64,000 nt of DNA from G965215145 sp965215145 (GTDB lineage: Bacteria; Bacteroidota; Rhodothermia; Rhodothermales; JANQRZ01): contig OZ244038.1 of assembly GCA_965215145.1 (NCBI GenBank), forward strand, positions 3,224,001 through 3,288,000, in the 5' to 3' direction. Shown piece by piece: positions 34,733 through 45,891 of this stretch. Both the position numbers and the translations under genes were made by a program. The number at the start of each line of letters is the position of its first letter. Position 1 is the first letter of the stretch. Below the pieces are notes generated by a model that did not search any database, had not been told where the DNA came from, and was given only the letters and a program-made list of their open reading frames with translations.

Positions 34733-36760
34733 ATGCAGATCACCCTCCCCGACGGCTCCGCCCGCGCCTTCAACGACGGCGCCACCGGGCACGACGTGGC
34801 CCACGCCATCTCGCCCGGCCTCGCCCGCGCCGCCCTCGCGGTGAGGGTGAACGGCGAGGTCCGCGACCTCCACCGCCCCATCGAGGGCGACGCCGCCGTG
34901 GAGATCCTGACGTGGGAGAGCCCCGAGGGGCAGGCCACCTTCTGGCACTCGACGGCGCACCTCATGGCCGAGGCGCTCGAAGAGCTCTACCCCGGCGTGC
35001 AGTTCGGGATCGGGCCGGCCGTCGAGGGTGGGTTCTACTACGACGTGGACCTCTCGGAGACCGACAAGCCCGCGCTCTCGCCCGAGGACCTGCCGGCCAT
35101 CGAGCAGAAGATGAAGGAGCTCGCGCGGCAGGACAGCCGCTACGAGCGCTCCGCCGTCGCGAAGGCCGACGCCCTCGACTACTTCCGCGAGAAGGGCGAC
35201 GCCTACAAGCTCGAGCTCATCGACGACCTCGCGGACGGGACGATCACGTTCTACCGCCAGGGCGGCTTCACCGACCTCTGCCGCGGCCCCCACATCCCGA
35301 GCACGAAGGGGATCAAGGCCGTCAAGCTCCTCAACCTCGCCGGGGCCTACTGGCGCGGCGACGAGACGCGCCCGCAGCTCACCCGCATCTACGGCGTCTC
35401 CTTCCCCAAGCAGAAGCTCCTGGAGGAGCACCTCGAACGGCTGGAGCTGGCGAAGCAGCGGGACCACCGGAAGCTCGGCCGCGAGCTCGGGCTGTTCATG
35501 TTCTCCCCGAAGGTGGGGCCGGGGCTGCCGATGTGGCTCCCGAAGGGGACCGCGCTCCGCGAGACGCTCGTGGACTTCCTCAAGGAGGAGCAGCTCCGCC
35601 GCGGCTACCAGCCCGTCATCACCCCCCACATCGGGCGGCTGGAGCTGTACCGGACGAGCGGGCACTACCCGTACTACGCCGACTCCCAGTTCCCCCCGAT
35701 GCTGGAACGCACCGCCGACGGTACGGGCGGCCCGCCGCTCCCCAGCGGCGAGAGCCCGGAGGCGCGCTCCCACGAGGGCCACGAGGACGAGCAGGGCTAC
35801 CTCCTCAAGCCGATGAACTGCCCGCACCACACGCAGATCTACGCCCACGCCCCCCGCTCCTACCGCGACCTCCCCGTCCGCCTCGCCGAGTTCGGGCAGG
35901 TCTACCGGTTCGAGCAGTCCGGCGAGCTCGGCGGGCTGACGCGCGTGCGGGGGTTCACCGTGGACGACGCCCACATCTTCTGCACCCCCGAGCAGGTGAA
36001 GGCCGAGCTGAAGGACGTGATCGACCTCACGCTCCACGTCTTCGCCGCGCTCGACTTCCACGACTTCAAGGCGCAGGTCTCCCTCCGCGACCCGGAGGAC
36101 ACCGCGAAGTACATCGGCGCGGACGCGCTGTGGGACTCGGCCGAGGCCGCCATCCGCGAGGCCGCCGCCGAGATGGGGCTCGACACCGTCGAGGAGATCG
36201 GCGAGGCCGCGTTTTACGGCCCGAAGCTCGACTTCATGGTCAAGGACGCCCTCGGCCGCGAGTGGCAGCTCGGCACCGTGCAGGTGGACTACAACCTCCC
36301 CGAGCGGTTCGACCTCACCTACGTGGATGAAAACGACGAGCGCGTCCGCCCGGTGATGATCCACCGCGCCCCGTTCGGCTCGCTGGAGCGGTTCATCGGC
36401 GTGCTGATCGAGCACTGCGGCGGGGACTTCCCCGTGTGGCTCGCCCCGACGCAGGTCGCCGTCCTCCCCATCTCCGACGACCTCAACGCCTACGCGGACG
36501 AAGTCGCGGGGCAACTTCGCGCGGCAGGCCTGCGGGTCGAGGTGGACCGGCGGAGCGAGAAGGTCGGCCGGAAGATCCGCGACGCCGAGGTCGCGAAGAC
36601 GCCGTACATGCTCGTCGTCGGACGGCAGGAGGCCGAGGCCGGCACCGTCGCCGTCCGCCGCCACGGCGAGGGCGACCGCGGCGCCGTCCCGACGGTCACG
36701 TTCATCGAGCAGGTCCAGGACGAGATCGCCGAAGGGCTCGGCCGCACCGCTGCGGTGTGA
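34733..36760 (+). CDS. thrS: Threonyl-tRNA synthetase
   Basis: A 675-residue class II synthetase from the ATG at 34733 (MQITLPDGSARAF). It has the TGS domain (1-61), the editing domain with HSTAHLMAEAL and the CRGPHIPST second-site motif, the catalytic core with LKPMNCPHH (zinc Cys/His), YRFEQSGELGGLTRVRGFTVDDAHIF (motif 2) and IHRAPFGSLERFIGVLIEH (motif 3), and the anticodon-binding domain. Between FPPML and YLLKPMNCP there are about 35 polar, Gly/Pro/Glu-rich residues where E. coli ThrRS has only a few, an apparent loop insertion next to the active site. It ends opposite rsmD, with a palindromic repeat between. Confidence 0.95.
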   Translation: MQITLPDGSARAFNDGATGHDVAHAISPGLARAALAVRVNGEVRDLHRPIEGDAAVEILTWESPEGQATFWHSTAHLMAEALEELYPGVQFGIGPAVEGGFYYDVDLSETDKPALSPEDLPAIEQKMKELARQDSRYERSAVAKADALDYFREKGDAYKLELIDDLADGTITFYRQGGFTDLCRGPHIPSTKGIKAVKLLNLAGAYWRGDETRPQLTRIYGVSFPKQKLLEEHLERLELAKQRDHRKLGRELGLFMFSPKVGPGLPMWLPKGTALRETLVDFLKEEQLRRGYQPVITPHIGRLELYRTSGHYPYYADSQFPPMLERTADGTGGPPLPSGESPEARSHEGHEDEQGYLLKPMNCPHHTQIYAHAPRSYRDLPVRLAEFGQVYRFEQSGELGGLTRVRGFTVDDAHIFCTPEQVKAELKDVIDLTLHVFAALDFHDFKAQVSLRDPEDTAKYIGADALWDSAEAAIREAAAEMGLDTVEEIGEAAFYGPKLDFMVKDALGREWQLGTVQVDYNLPERFDLTYVDENDERVRPVMIHRAPFGSLERFIGVLIEHCGGDFPVWLAPTQVAVLPISDDLNAYADEVAGQLRAAGLRVEVDRRSEKVGRKIRDAEVAKTPYMLVVGRQEAEAGTVAVRRHGEGDRGAVPTVTFIEQVQDEIAEGLGRTAAV

Positions 36761-36762
36761 CG

Positions 36763-36790
36763 GTAGGGGCGTGATTAATCACGCCCCTAC
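36763..36790. repeat. GTAGGGGC palindrome, copy 5
   Basis: Perfect 28-bp palindrome, left arm GTAGGGGCGTGATT, exactly filling the gap between the convergent thrS and rsmD genes and containing the rsmD stop codon (TAG within GTAGGGG on the minus strand). It is well placed to act as a two-way terminator. Confidence 0.9.
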
Positions 36791-37317
36791 GCCGGCTGGA
36801 ACAGGCTGACCACGGTGCGGCCGTAGGCGCGGCTCGTGACGAGCGCCGGGTGATTGCCGAAGTCCGTGTTGGCATCGTGCTCCAGCACCAGCAGCCCGCC
36901 CGCCGCGACGAGCGGCAGCACGAGGTCCGGCAGCCGGCCCATCTCCGGGAGCGCGTAGGGCGGGTCGGCGAGGACGAGGTCGAACGGCTCCGTCGCCTTC
37001 GGCAGCCACCGCAGCGCGTCGGCGCGGTGGACGGCGCAGCCCTCGGCGACGCCGAGGGCCTCGGCGTTGGCGCGGATCACGCGGACCGTCTCCCCCCGCT
37101 TCTCCACGAACGCGGCGTGCACCGCGCCCCGGCTGAGGGCCTCCAGCCCCAGCGCCCCGCTCCCCGCGAAGAGGTCGAGCACGCGCGCGCCGCGCAGACC
37201 AAGCCGTGCGCCGACGAGGTTGAAGACGGCCTCGCGCGTGCGGTCGGTGGTGGGGCGGGTGCCGGCCTTCGGCGCCCGCAGCGGATGCCCCCGAAACCGG
37301 CCTCCGACGATGCGCAT
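36787..37317 (-). CDS. rsmD: 16S rRNA (guanine966-N2)-methyltransferase RsmD
   Basis: A 176-residue SAM-dependent methyltransferase from the ATG at 37317 (MRIVGGRFRGHPLRAPKAGTRPTTDRTREAVFN), the family start; an ATG eight codons upstream is possible. Motif I is DLFAGSGALGLEALSRGA and the catalytic motif IV is DPPYALP. It methylates G966 of 16S rRNA during 30S assembly. The upstream neighbour on the same strand is the PilM/DUF3822-like gene, a neighbourhood seen in Bacteroidota where DUF3822 genes precede rsmD. Confidence 0.92.
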   Translation of the reverse strand: MRIVGGRFRGHPLRAPKAGTRPTTDRTREAVFNLVGARLGLRGARVLDLFAGSGALGLEALSRGAVHAAFVEKRGETVRVIRANAEALGVAEGCAVHRADALRWLPKATEPFDLVLADPPYALPEMGRLPDLVLPLVAAGGLLVLEHDANTDFGNHPALVTSRAYGRTVVSLFQPA

Positions 37318-37426
37318 GGCTGTGGCTCGCTTCGCTCGCAACTACGAGTCGTGGGTGATGAGTGTTGAGTCAGGCCCCTCACCCATGACCCATCTCTCAG
37401 AACTCATGACGGGCCGCCGGGCGGCC

Positions 37427-38431
37427 CTACCGCAGCGCGGCGCCGACGCAGGGGGCGAAGGCGGCCAGCGCCGGCGGGTCCACCTCGCCCGGCGATCTGG
37501 GGAAGAGGTCGAGCGGGTTGAGCGCGCGGGCCTCCACGCCCAGCAGGGCCTCGATGCCCTCCAGCGCCTCCGGCTCCGGGCTCGCCCCGTAGACGTACAG
37601 CCGCCCGACGGAGGCGGGCGCCACGCCGAGCCGGTCGAGGAGGGCCGCGGCGAAGTAGGCGCTGTCGCGGTGCAGCGGGTCGCCGGCCTCGGCCCAGTGG
37701 CCGAAGTGCCACGCCTCGCCGCGGCTGAGGGCGTACTCGATGCGGTCCCCGTAGTACCCGAGCGAGAGGGCGAACGGCACGTCCTCAGGGCGTTCGACCT
37801 CGGCCTCCCGTTCGGCCGGAGGGCGCAGGCGGATCGCCACCGTCGCCGCCGCGCCGGCCGCGTCCACGAACTCGTGGGGCACGCCGCGGGCGAAGGGGTC
37901 GCTCTCCTCGGCATCCCCGAGGGGCTTGGCGACGTGGGCAATCCGGGCGTGGACGGACTCCGAGAGCCGGAGGACGTGGTGCCAGTGCGCGCGCCGGCCG
38001 CCGGGCAGCACCTCGACGCGGAGGGGCGTGGCCGCCACACGGACGGGCCGGGCGACCTGGGCGTCGGCGAGCATGGCGGCCTCCTGCCGGAGCTGCTCGA
38101 ACTTCTCGGCCGTCGGCATCGCCTCGGGCAGCGGCGCGAAGAAGCTCGTCGCGTGCCACGGGTGGACGGCGACGCGGAGGAGGTCCACCCGCGAGCGCTC
38201 GAAGATCTGGCGGACGGCCGTGGCGACGGTGTCGAGGTGGGTCGGCCCAGCGAGGTCGAGGATGGCCTCGGCCACGTCGAACTCGAAGTCGCACGCGCCG
38301 AGGCGCAGCAGGCGCGGGCGGGCCCCCTCCCCGGACCGCGCGCCGACGTCGACCTCGGCGTAGCGGAGGGTGCGGCCGGCGAGCTCGATGCCGGCTCGCA
38401 CGCGGGCATCGCGGGGGGGGCCGCCGTTCAT
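37427..38431 (-). CDS. Actin-fold PilM/DUF3822-like protein
   Basis: A 334-residue protein. The start (RAGIELAGRTLRYAEVDV) resembles the first phosphate-binding strand pair of actin-fold proteins, and the second half (FALSLGYYGDRIEYALSRGEAWHFGHW, SAYFAAALLDRLGVAPASVGRLYVYGASPEPEALEGIEALLG, ALNPLDLFP) has the strand-helix pattern and final NPL seen in PilM and in the Bacteroidota DUF3822 family. The pseudopilin-like gene lies 65 bp upstream on the same strand and rsmD downstream. A run of eight C follows the start codon (codons 4-7), so slippage could switch the gene off. PilM-like scaffold is my preferred reading; DUF3822 is the alternative, and the two may be related. Confidence 0.5.
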   Translation of the reverse strand: MNGGPPRDARVRAGIELAGRTLRYAEVDVGARSGEGARPRLLRLGACDFEFDVAEAILDLAGPTHLDTVATAVRQIFERSRVDLLRVAVHPWHATSFFAPLPEAMPTAEKFEQLRQEAAMLADAQVARPVRVAATPLRVEVLPGGRRAHWHHVLRLSESVHARIAHVAKPLGDAEESDPFARGVPHEFVDAAGAAATVAIRLRPPAEREAEVERPEDVPFALSLGYYGDRIEYALSRGEAWHFGHWAEAGDPLHRDSAYFAAALLDRLGVAPASVGRLYVYGASPEPEALEGIEALLGVEARALNPLDLFPRSPGEVDPPALAAFAPCVGAALR

Positions 38432-38496
38432 GCGGGTGCGGTTCGGTCGCCGGAGGGAGCCGGCGCGGGGCTACTCCAAAGGGGGCTCGCCGGGGG

Positions 38497-38982
38497 CTAC
38501 TCCCAGCTCGCCGCGTTGAGGAGGCCGGTGGCGCGGGCGGGGTTGCTCGTCCCGATGGAGTCGCCCGTGACGGGGTCCCGGAGGAGGTACACCCTCGTCC
38601 CCGCGCTGTCGTCCTCGGCGACGCGGTACTCGAAGCGTCCGCCCCGCGAGGAGTACGTCAGCGAGTCGAGGTTGACGGCCTCGCCCTCCTCGACCTCGAG
38701 GATGCTGTCGCGCGAGGCGACGAAGAGGGAGTCCGAGCGGAGGATCGTCTCCAGCTCGCCGAGCGAGGCGGGGTACGCGTCGTACTCCCGCTCGTAGCCC
38801 ACGAGGGCCTTGCGGAGGTAGCTCATCCGCTCGCGCGAGGTCTCGGTCAGCGCCTGCTCCCGCTCGAACTCCTGCTGCGGCCCCACGATCGTCTGGTAGA
38901 GGAGGTAGCCGAGCACGAGGATGACGATTGCGAGGACGACCTGCAGGCCGGTACGAACTGCATTACTCGCCAGAAGGGCCAT
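38497..38982 (-). CDS. Pseudopilin-like single-span membrane protein
   Basis: A 161-residue protein from the ATG at 38982. One hydrophobic helix at residues 10-32 (LQVVLAIVILVLGYLLYQTIV) is followed by a long helix (EFEREQALTETSRERMSYLRKALVGYEREYDAYPASLGELETIL) and a beta-rich end. The YEREYDAYPASLGEL stretch is like the GspG/type IV pseudopilin segment (DxxxYPxxLxxL). However, there is no G/E prepilin-peptidase cleavage motif, so it is either a divergent or an uncleaved member. It is divergent from pdxJ and lies upstream of the PilM-like gene. Confidence 0.55.
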   Translation of the reverse strand: MALLASNAVRTGLQVVLAIVILVLGYLLYQTIVGPQQEFEREQALTETSRERMSYLRKALVGYEREYDAYPASLGELETILRSDSLFVASRDSILEVEEGEAVNLDSLTYSSRGGRFEYRVAEDDSAGTRVYLLRDPVTGDSIGTSNPARATGLLNAASWE

Positions 38983-39125
38983 GACGCGGGACCGTTGCTG
39001 AGAAGCCGGGTGAGGGGGGAGCCCCCGGCGGGGTGACGGCCGGGGCGGGGTTAAAATACGGCGGGAGCGCTTCTGAGAAATCCCCTCCCGCTTCGCCCCC
39101 GTAGGACGCGCCACCGACGCCGCCG

Positions 39126-39932
39126 TTGCCCTCCCCGCCCTCCCCGACCGCGCTCAGCGTCAACCTCAACAAGGTGGCGCTCCTCCGCAACGCGCGCGAC
39201 CTCGGCCTCCCGAGCGTCGAGCGGGCGGCGCGGACCGCGCTCGACGCCGGCGCCGACGGCGTCACCGTCCACCCCCGCCCCGACGGCCGCCACATCCGCC
39301 CGGCCGACGTGCCGGCGCTCGCCGCGCTCCTCGCCGCCGAGTACCCCGGCGCGGAGCTGAACGTCGAGGGGAACCCGTTCGCGGGGGCCGACGCGCCGGG
39401 GGCCGCCTTCGGCTACCCGGGCTTCACCGAGCTCGTGCGGCGGGCGCGCGATGCGGGCGGCGTAGCGCAGGCCACGCTCGTCCCCGACGCGCCGGGGCAG
39501 GCGACCTCGGACCACGGCTGGGACCTCGCGCGCGACGCCGAGCGGCTCCGCCCGGTCGTCGCGGAGCTTCAAGCGCTGGGGTGCCGGGTCAGCCTGTTCC
39601 TCGGCCCCGTGCCCGATGCGATGGCCCGCGCTGCCGCAGCCGGCGCCGACCGCGTGGAGCTCTACACCGAGCCCTACGCGCGCGCTCACTTAGAAGGCGG
39701 AGCCGAGGCCGAGCTCATCCGCTACGCCGCCGCGGCGCGGGCCGCGCAGGCCGCCGGCCTCGGCGTCAACGCCGGGCACGACCTCAACCTCGACAACCTC
39801 GGCCCCCTCCTCGCGGCCGTACCCGGCGTGCTCGAGGTCTCCATCGGCCACGCCCTCACGGCCGACGCCCTATGGATGGGGCTGGAGGCCGCCGTGCGGG
39901 CTTACCACCGCGTGGCTACCGGGTCGAGATGA
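39126..39932 (+). CDS. pdxJ: Pyridoxine 5'-phosphate synthase PdxJ
   Basis: A 268-residue TIM-barrel enzyme, somewhat longer than usual because of loop residues. Hallmarks are LSVNLNKVALLRNARDLGLPS at the start, GADGVTVHPRPDGRHIRPADV, ELNVEGNPF, TLVPDAPGQATSDHGWDL, SLFLGPV, RVELYTEPYA and GVNAGHDLNLDNLGPL. It condenses 1-deoxyxylulose 5-phosphate with 3-amino-2-oxopropyl phosphate to pyridoxine 5'-phosphate. A TTG start at 39126 is used, since no ATG precedes the family motif. pdxB lies 4.8 kb away, so both specific genes of the DXP-dependent PLP route are present. It interrupts the pilus-like genes. Confidence 0.92.
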   Translation: MPSPPSPTALSVNLNKVALLRNARDLGLPSVERAARTALDAGADGVTVHPRPDGRHIRPADVPALAALLAAEYPGAELNVEGNPFAGADAPGAAFGYPGFTELVRRARDAGGVAQATLVPDAPGQATSDHGWDLARDAERLRPVVAELQALGCRVSLFLGPVPDAMARAAAAGADRVELYTEPYARAHLEGGAEAELIRYAAAARAAQAAGLGVNAGHDLNLDNLGPLLAAVPGVLEVSIGHALTADALWMGLEAAVRAYHRVATGSR

Positions 39933-40124
39933 CTCTCCACCGGATGCAACCGCCCCGGGGGCCCGCTGAGGAGCACCCCTGCGGGTGAGACGCGGGCTGG
40001 AGGACGCCACTTCAGCGGCGGAGGTAGGGAAGGGGCCGTTGCATATCGCGGCGGCGACCCCCTCGCTCCTCACTCTGGCGAGGTGCTGGCCGGCGAGGGA
40101 GGGCGCACCAACCCGCCCCCCGAC

Positions 40125-40673
40125 ATGCAACAGGTTCTACTCGCCGTCCTCGCCCTAGGCGCCTTCGGGTTCGCCGCGCTCACCCACCAGAAGAGCGCCT
40201 CCCAGGTGGAGACCACCGCCGTCCGCCAGGAGGTCGAGATGGCGGCGCTCGAGCTCGCCCAGGCGTGGATGAGCCGGGCCGAGCGCCTCGCCTTCGACGA
40301 GGCGGACGTGGGCGAGGACGCCTTCCGCCTCACGACGACGGGGCTCACCGACGGGGCCGCCTTCGGAGGCCGGCGCGCCGACGAGGCCGACGAGGACGGC
40401 ATCGCCGAGGCCGACGACCTCGACGACCTCGACGGGTTCAGCCTGGCCGTGGATCACCCGTGGGGTTCGGAAGCAGGGGGAACGCTCCCCTTCACCCTCA
40501 GCATCTCGGTCCGCTACACGTCCCCCAGCTCGCCCGGCGTCCCCGCCGTCGGGACCGAGCTGGCCAAGGAGGTTGAGGTGCGGGTCGAGAACCGGGGCAG
40601 GGGCGGCGCCCTCCTCGCCCCCGTCACCCTCCGCCGCGTCCTGACCCCGGCCGGCCTCTCCATCCACGGGTAA
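40125..40673 (+). CDS. PilV-like membrane-anchored protein of the pilus-like cluster
   Basis: A 182-residue protein from the ATG at 40125 (MQQVLLAVLALGAFGFAALTHQ). One hydrophobic N-terminal segment (3-19) is followed by a helix (SQVETTAVRQEVEMAALELAQAWMSRAERLAFDEA) and a beta-rich domain with an Asp-rich loop (ADEADEDGIAEADDLDDLDGF). Size and layout resemble type IV minor pilins such as PilV/PilI, but no prepilin cleavage motif is present. The next gene starts two bases after the stop. Recognition rests on layout and neighbours only. Confidence 0.5.
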   Translation: MQQVLLAVLALGAFGFAALTHQKSASQVETTAVRQEVEMAALELAQAWMSRAERLAFDEADVGEDAFRLTTTGLTDGAAFGGRRADEADEDGIAEADDLDDLDGFSLAVDHPWGSEAGGTLPFTLSISVRYTSPSSPGVPAVGTELAKEVEVRVENRGRGGALLAPVTLRRVLTPAGLSIHG

Positions 40674-40675
40674 AC

Positions 40676-41326
40676 ATGAGCGAGTACCTCGGCCACCTCA
40701 TCGCCTTCCTCGTCGTCGCCACGCTGTCGGTGGCGTTCCTGACGGTGCGCCAGCGCAGCCAGCAGCAGGCCGTGACGGCCGCGGCCGCCTACGCGGCCAA
40801 GACGCAGGCCCGCAGCTTCGCCGACTTCCTCGGGTACGACCTCGACAACCTCCGAGGCCAGCCCCGCGCCGAGGCCGCCCTCGGCGCCTACGACTGCGCG
40901 GTCGAGGCCGACGGCGGGCTCACGACGCAGTTCACCTTCCCCACCCTCGACCGCCCCGCGCCGGGCACGGCCGCGGAGGTCGTCCAGGTCACCTACGCCG
41001 TCACGCCGACGGACGACTCCGTCCGGGTCGGCGCCCGCTGGATGCCCACGTACCACCTGAGCCGGAGCGTGGATCGGGGCAGCGGCCCCGAGCCCGAAGG
41101 CGGGGCCGCCCTCCTCGCCGAGCTGGAGGTCGCGCTCGTCGGTCAGAACGGCGACACCGTGACCGACGGGCCTGCCCCCGCGGACCTCCGCGAGGTCCGG
41201 GTCGCCTACGCCTTCGCGGCGCCCACGCCCGAGCGCCTCACCGGCGACCAGCGCAACCTCGGGACCTCGAACCTCACGCGCTTCGGCGGCACGTTCCGCC
41301 CCTCCGGGCTCACCCGCACCCGCTAG
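40676..41326 (+). CDS. PilW-like membrane-anchored protein of the pilus-like cluster
   Basis: A 216-residue protein. A hydrophobic segment at residues 7-24 (HLIAFLVVATLSVAFLTV) leads into a helix (QRSQQQAVTAAAAYAAKTQARSFADFLGYDLDNLRG). That FLxYDLxNLRG stretch is like the ERDLRNAG region of PilW minor pilins, and the rest is beta-rich. No prepilin-peptidase motif is seen. The start is two bases after the previous stop, so the genes are coupled, and the third member follows 51 bp downstream. Confidence 0.5.
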   Translation: MSEYLGHLIAFLVVATLSVAFLTVRQRSQQQAVTAAAAYAAKTQARSFADFLGYDLDNLRGQPRAEAALGAYDCAVEADGGLTTQFTFPTLDRPAPGTAAEVVQVTYAVTPTDDSVRVGARWMPTYHLSRSVDRGSGPEPEGGAALLAELEVALVGQNGDTVTDGPAPADLREVRVAYAFAAPTPERLTGDQRNLGTSNLTRFGGTFRPSGLTRTR

Positions 41327-41377
41327 CGCCTCCGCTAGCCCGCCGAACTCCGACCCCACAACCAGCCCTCCACCCCC

Positions 41378-43612
<2,235 letters not shown>

Positions 43613-43646
43613 GTCATAGGCAGGAGCCACAACGCCAGGACGGCGT

Positions 43647-43683
43647 AGGAGCGGGGGTCCTCTCGGTGGGGACCCCCGCTCCT
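43647..43683 (+). terminator. Strong hairpin between the poly-Asp gene and era
   Basis: Perfect 14-bp stem AGGAGCGGGGGTCC (43647-43660) with GGACCCCCGCTCCT (43670-43683). It ends the pilus-like transcript; no clear T-run follows. Confidence 0.65.
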
Positions 43684-43702
43684 CGTATCTCACCCCCTCC
43701 AC

Positions 43703-44725
43703 ATGGCCGGCCCCCCTCCTGACTTCGACCCCGCCGAGTTCCACGGCGCCGACGGTGCGACCCTCGGCCCGGCTGCCTTCCAGCCAGAGCACGACAGCGC
43801 GGACCACCGGGCGGGCTACGTCGCGCTCGCGGGGCCGCCGAACGTGGGGAAGTCCACGCTGATGAACGCCCTCGTCGGGCGCAAGCTCTCCATCGTCACC
43901 CCGAAGCCGAGCACGACCCGGCACCGCGTGCTCGGCATCCTCTCCGGCGACGGGGCGCCGGCCGCGGACGAGGCGGAGGCAACGCCGCCGTTCCAGATCG
44001 TCTTCCTCGACACCCCCGGCATCGTCCGCCCGATGTACCGGCTCCACGAGGCCATGGTCCGCGCGGCCGAGCACGCCGTCGCCGACGCCGACGTGGTGCT
44101 GTTCCTCGCCGACGCCTCGGAGGAGCGGCTGCGCGAGGAGGAGCTCACACGCATCGCCGAGCGCGTCGCGGGGCAGGCGGCGCTGTTCCTCGTCCTGAAC
44201 AAGGTGGACCTCATCGCGCAGGAGGAGGCGCTGCCGCTCGTCGAGCGCTACCAGGACCTCCGCGCCTTCGACGAGATCGTGCCGGTCTCCGCGCTGAAGG
44301 GGTTCAACCTCGACCGCCTCCTCCGGCTCATCCTGGAGCGCCTCCCCGAGAGCCCCCCGTACTTCCCGAAGGACCAGCTCTCCGAGCACCCCGAGCGGTT
44401 CTTCGTCGCCGAGATCATCCGGGAGAAGGTGTTCGAGCAGTACCGCGCCGAGATCCCGTACTCGACGCAGGTCAACGTGGTGACGTACGAGGAGCGCGAC
44501 GGCCGGAAGGACTTCATCGACGCCGAGGTCGTGGTCGAGCGAAACACGCAGAAGGGGATCCTGATCGGGAAGGGCGGGCGCGGGCTCAAGCGGCTCGGCG
44601 CGGCGGCGCGGCAGGACATCGAGGCGTTCCTCGGCCGCGAGGTCTACCTCCAGCTCCACGTCAAGGCCCGCGCCGACTGGCGCAACCGCCGCGGCTTCCT
44701 CCGCGACTTCGGCTACGAGCGCTGA
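43703..44725 (+). CDS. era: GTPase Era
   Basis: A 340-residue GTPase, about 40 residues longer than E. coli Era because of an N-terminal extension. G1 is GPPNVGKST, G2 PSTTRHRV, G3 DTPG, G4 NKVD, G5 SAL. The C-terminal KH domain has the GKGG loop (KGILIGKGGRGLKRLG). Era binds the 3' end of 16S rRNA and is essential in 30S assembly. Its 3' end overlaps the convergent pdxB gene by 13 bases. Confidence 0.95.
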   Translation: MAGPPPDFDPAEFHGADGATLGPAAFQPEHDSADHRAGYVALAGPPNVGKSTLMNALVGRKLSIVTPKPSTTRHRVLGILSGDGAPAADEAEATPPFQIVFLDTPGIVRPMYRLHEAMVRAAEHAVADADVVLFLADASEERLREEELTRIAERVAGQAALFLVLNKVDLIAQEEALPLVERYQDLRAFDEIVPVSALKGFNLDRLLRLILERLPESPPYFPKDQLSEHPERFFVAEIIREKVFEQYRAEIPYSTQVNVVTYEERDGRKDFIDAEVVVERNTQKGILIGKGGRGLKRLGAAARQDIEAFLGREVYLQLHVKARADWRNRRGFLRDFGYER

Positions 44726-45891
44726 CCCGACGGCTCGGTCTTGAACCCGAGCCCCTCGGTGACGACGCGCCGAAAGGGCTCCGGCACGTCCCCCTCGATG
44801 CGGTGTGCGCCGAACGTGCGGCGGCGGGGGTACGTCCGGCGGAGGTCGCGGAAGGCGTCGCCCCGTTCCACCTCCGGCGGCGCGAGTAGCCCGCGCATCC
44901 GCGCGTCGTCCTCTCGGACGTCGTAGGCCTGCCGGACGAGCGCGTCGAGCCATGCCGTCTCCTCCAACCCCGCTGAGGGGAGAGAGAGCGAGGCCGGGGG
45001 CTCGGACGCCGGCAGCCCTGCTGTGAGTTCCTCGGGGTCGCGGCCGAGCCACGCGGCCAGCGCCTCGGCCAGCATCGCCGTGCCCCGCGCCTTCCCGTCG
45101 TGGGAGTAGCCCGCGACGTGCGGGGTGGCGAGCGCGGCCCGGCCGAGCAGTTCGGGGTCCGGCGTCGGCTCCCCCTCCCACACGTCGAGGATGGCCGGCC
45201 CAAGGTGCCCCGTCCCGAGCACTTCGCGAAGCGCCGCGTTGTCCACTACCGCCCCGCGCGAGGCGTTTACGAGCCACGCCCCCGGCCGCATCGCCGCCAG
45301 CTCGGCCGCGCCGATGAGGTGGTGGGTGGGGTGGGGACCGGAGCGCGTCAGCGGGGGGTGGAGCGTGACGATATCCGCCTCGTCTAGGAGCACGTGCAGC
45401 GACAGGAAGCCGCCGCCGGGCGCCGTGGCGGCGAGGGGCGGGTCGTTCCGCAGTACCCGCACGCCGAGGGCCGGGAGCCGCCGCGCGAGGCGCCCCCCGA
45501 TCTGCCCGCATCCGACGACGCCGACCGTCTTGCCCCGCAGACGCTCCCCCCGCTCGGCGTGGACGGCGAGCAGCGCCGCCATCACGTACTCGACCACCGA
45601 CTCCGCGTTCGAGCCTGGCGCGTGGGCGAACGCGATCCCCCGGGCGTCCAGGTAAGCACGGTCCACGTGGTCCGTCCCGATCGTCGCGGAGCCGACGAAT
45701 CGGACTGAACTGCCCGCTAGCAATCGCTCGTCGACGCGGGTGACGCTGCGCACGAGGAGGACATCGGCGTCCGCCACCGCCTCCGAATCGATGGCCGCGC
45801 CTGGCAGCGACCGTACACGGGCCGCTCCCCCAAAGACGGCTTCGGCGTGAGGGATGTTGGCATCGGCGACGATGTTCAGGGACGAGGACAT
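44713..45891 (-). CDS. pdxB: 4-phosphoerythronate dehydrogenase PdxB
   Basis: A 392-residue D-2-hydroxyacid dehydrogenase-fold protein from the ATG at 45891 (MSSSLNIVADANIPHAEAVFG), the PdxB-type start. It has the TIGTDHVD and GSNAESVVEYV active-site segments, the Rossmann motif GKTVGVVGCGQIGGRLARRL, the catalytic INASRGAVVDN-like LVNASRGAVVDNAAL and HVAGYSHDGKARGT. The C-terminal region is that of PdxB rather than SerA. It oxidises 4-phosphoerythronate in PLP synthesis. Overlaps era by 13 bases end to end. Confidence 0.9.
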   Translation of the reverse strand: MSSSLNIVADANIPHAEAVFGGAARVRSLPGAAIDSEAVADADVLLVRSVTRVDERLLAGSSVRFVGSATIGTDHVDRAYLDARGIAFAHAPGSNAESVVEYVMAALLAVHAERGERLRGKTVGVVGCGQIGGRLARRLPALGVRVLRNDPPLAATAPGGGFLSLHVLLDEADIVTLHPPLTRSGPHPTHHLIGAAELAAMRPGAWLVNASRGAVVDNAALREVLGTGHLGPAILDVWEGEPTPDPELLGRAALATPHVAGYSHDGKARGTAMLAEALAAWLGRDPEELTAGLPASEPPASLSLPSAGLEETAWLDALVRQAYDVREDDARMRGLLAPPEVERGDAFRDLRRTYPRRRTFGAHRIEGDVPEPFRRVVTEGLGFKTEPSGQRS

